Part shown: positions 62,321 through 64,000 of the stretch, one piece after another
How positions within the stretch are numbered: the stretch's first letter is position 1
Layout: each line of letters begins with the position of its first letter
Assembly: GCA_013396995.1 (NCBI GenBank)
Contig: VWZP01010938.1
Coordinates: 605,435 to 669,434 of the forward strand
DNA from: Dicaeum eximium
Lineage: Eukaryota; Chordata; Aves; Passeriformes; Dicaeidae
Direction of reading: 5' to 3'
Length of the DNA: 64,000 nucleotides
The notes under the pieces: generated by a model
What the model was told of the DNA's origin: nothing
The model's input: only the letters and a program-made list of their open reading frames with translations
The model's database searches: none
Made by a program: the position numbers and the translations under genes

Positions 62321-62499
62321 TCGGATGCTTCCCAGGAAACTCAACCAGCCGTTCTGCGTCAGTGCAAGAACTGACAGCACGTCCTTGCACCGCTTCACTC
62401 CATTCCATAAAAGAGCTGGCTGTCCCCAAGCTTTCCACCAGCCCTTCCCTGCTGGAACAGTCCCCCATATCCCTTTCACACACCTCTCCCTCCTCCAGT

Positions 62500-62720
62500 G
62501 GTCTGGATCCAGCCGGCTATTGCATAACCCTAATTATGTTATTGCTGTAATTGCGTCTGCCGTCTGCAGCACATGGAGTCGTTACAAGCTTTTCATATGC
62601 TAAAATGATTATTAATGAGTGCAGTCCCATCCCAGCGACAAACAACAGCCATGACAAAAAGATCTTTTGGAAGGCAATTAGCTCCATGCTAAGCTGCCTA
62701 AACCATGGGCTGTGCTGGGA
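62500..62720. promoter_or_regulatory. Candidate conserved non-coding element
   Basis: It carries cctaattatgttattgctgt, aattgcgtctgccg, catatgctaaaatgattatt and aatgagtgcagtcccatccc in non-repeat sequence, with dense homeodomain, POU-like and Sox-like motifs. Of the blocks here it looks most like an enhancer, but only by eye. Confidence 0.35.
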
Positions 62721-64000
62721 AATTTCGGGCTGGGGAGGAAGCACTGGCAAGGTGGCTTTTCTCCTCTCTTTTGATGAGTTAATGAGTTACTGAGAGGCAG
62801 CAGGCACAGTCATTCTTGTGAAACAGCTCCACTAAGGAGCCTTTCCCTGTAGGTACTGAGGGAAAGAACATTTATCCCTGGATAAACAGAGGACAAAATG
62901 TATTCCCAGGTCACTGTGATGAATGTCCAGGTCACTGCTGTGTCACTTTCCTTGGGAAAACAAAACAAAACAAAATAAAATGCAACCCAGGGAAAGATGA
63001 GGTTGGAAGGAACAAGAATAATTAGTTTTTCAGTAGAAGAGCACCAACTGCATCCTGGTACATCCCAAATCCTTCTCCATCCATCAGTAGCAATGGAAGG
63101 TCTCCTGGGCTCTCTCCCCAGCTCAAGGCAGGCTGGGGTGAGTTGCTGTGCTCTGATACCTGTGAGGACACATCCCATGGCTAGTTATCCTCACATCCTC
63201 CATCTGAGCTGGAGTGCTGGAATGATGGGTTTACCCCAATTATTCCTCATAATTTTAATTGCTTATGAAGGCTAATGAACAAATTTCCTGTCGTCGCTTC
63301 AGAGGATGGAGAGCCTTGAGGTAGGAATGGAGGCTGCTCCTGTGAATACAGGGAAATTCAGGCACATGAGGCTGGATCTTTTGATCTCCATCTGAGCATC
63401 TTCTGGAAACAGCTGGGGAAGGATCCACTGGAGATGAGCAAATCTGGAGTACAGAAGTAGCAGCAAATCTGCTCATGATTCTCACTCTTGACCTTTTGGG
63501 GGCAGATTAAACTGAATTTCCTGCTTTGCTTTGCTACCTTTCTGTCTCATTCAGAGAGAATACAGCTCAGTGTTGTGCTCCCAACCTTCTGCTGGCTGTG
63601 GAAGTGAGTCAAAGACCTGTCCCAATCTCAGGTGAGGCCTGGTGGCCCTCCACAGGTGACAGAGCACCTCACTGCCCCTGGCACTGCCTCCCAGCCCAGC
63701 TCTGGTGTGGGAGCTGCCAGCTGCAGGGGTGATGGAAGCAGCACAGGCAGCCCTGCAAATTCCAGCAGTGGAAATGTAAGGGCCTCTGGGGTTTGGTGAC
63801 AGCTTCTCAGTGGTTTTTGCATTAGGGGTATGCAAATGGCAGAGAGGCTCTAAGTACCTCTGAGGATCTGGGCTGGAATAGAAGGTAAATAAAGACTCAG
63901 CAGGGATGTTGTCATCTCCCTGCTAGGATGCTTTAATACACACATTCATCATTTCTTTAGAGAGCACAGTGATGGCTTCATTAGAAACTCTTCTGCATAA

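Larger units (their letters stand above)
56650..64000 (+). other. Intron after w17, 5' part
   Basis: I looked for the expected C-terminal plexin exons here and found none, so this is the first 7.3 kb of a longer intron. It contains four CR1-type fragments and two candidate conserved elements. 56650-59500 and 62720-64000 hold nothing I recognise. Confidence 0.75.

Noticed and set aside
56650..64000. The final PLXNA4 coding exons
   Set aside because: No frame here encodes the expected C-terminal plexin helices after an AG acceptor. I conclude they lie downstream.

Overview
The window is vertebrate nuclear DNA, almost certainly from a bird. It carries 17 short GT-AG exons separated by non-coding introns. 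The introns are studded with truncated CR1 LINE 3' ends, recognisable by the conserved tail that ends in a 'ccaacccaaaccattctgtgattct'-type motif. Several solo LTRs of the passerine endogenous-retrovirus kind point weakly to a songbird. I see no bacterial or viral gene system and no second protein-coding gene.

The exons, all on the + strand, encode about 900 consecutive codons of one plexin-A receptor. I identify it as PLXNA4 rather than PLXNA1/2/3 from paralog-diagnostic stretches: the end of the RBD (VPDGSVVALVSKQ), the SRTSASKYENMIRYTGSPD segment and the juxtamembrane exon. The covered part starts at the end of the first IPT domain and runs through IPT2-IPT4 (exons w1-w6, 253-16536). It continues through the transmembrane helix and juxtamembrane coiled coil (w7-w8), the first GAP half with its Arg pair (w9-w11), the Rho-GTPase-binding domain (w11-w14) and the second GAP half with the third catalytic Arg (w15-w17, to 56649). 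The signal peptide, Sema, PSI and first IPT parts lie upstream of the window. The last roughly 80 residues and the 3' UTR are not found in the final 7.3 kb and should lie downstream. Reading phase is continuous across all 16 junctions.

The one striking anomaly is at exon w5 (15200-15439). Its 3' splice site and first codons sit in a tandem array of 87-bp units, so the acceptor is present six times in the printed sequence. An N at 15131 is followed by a restart of the left flank of the array. The only copy connected to the rest of the exon has an in-frame TAG at 15236-15238 where plexins have Gln. This is either an assembly or allele artefact or a real splice/nonsense polymorphism, and it is the first thing to check.

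The remaining non-coding DNA holds CR1 fragments in both orientations and about nine solo-LTR candidates, including one family present twice in opposite orientation 29 kb apart. It also has MIR-like ancient SINE remnants, minisatellites, homopolymer tracts (one being the 28-T polypyrimidine tract of exon w14) and a few AT-rich, homeodomain-motif-rich blocks that look like conserved non-coding elements. Repeat names and edges are from memory of family consensus patterns, not from a search, and are approximate.
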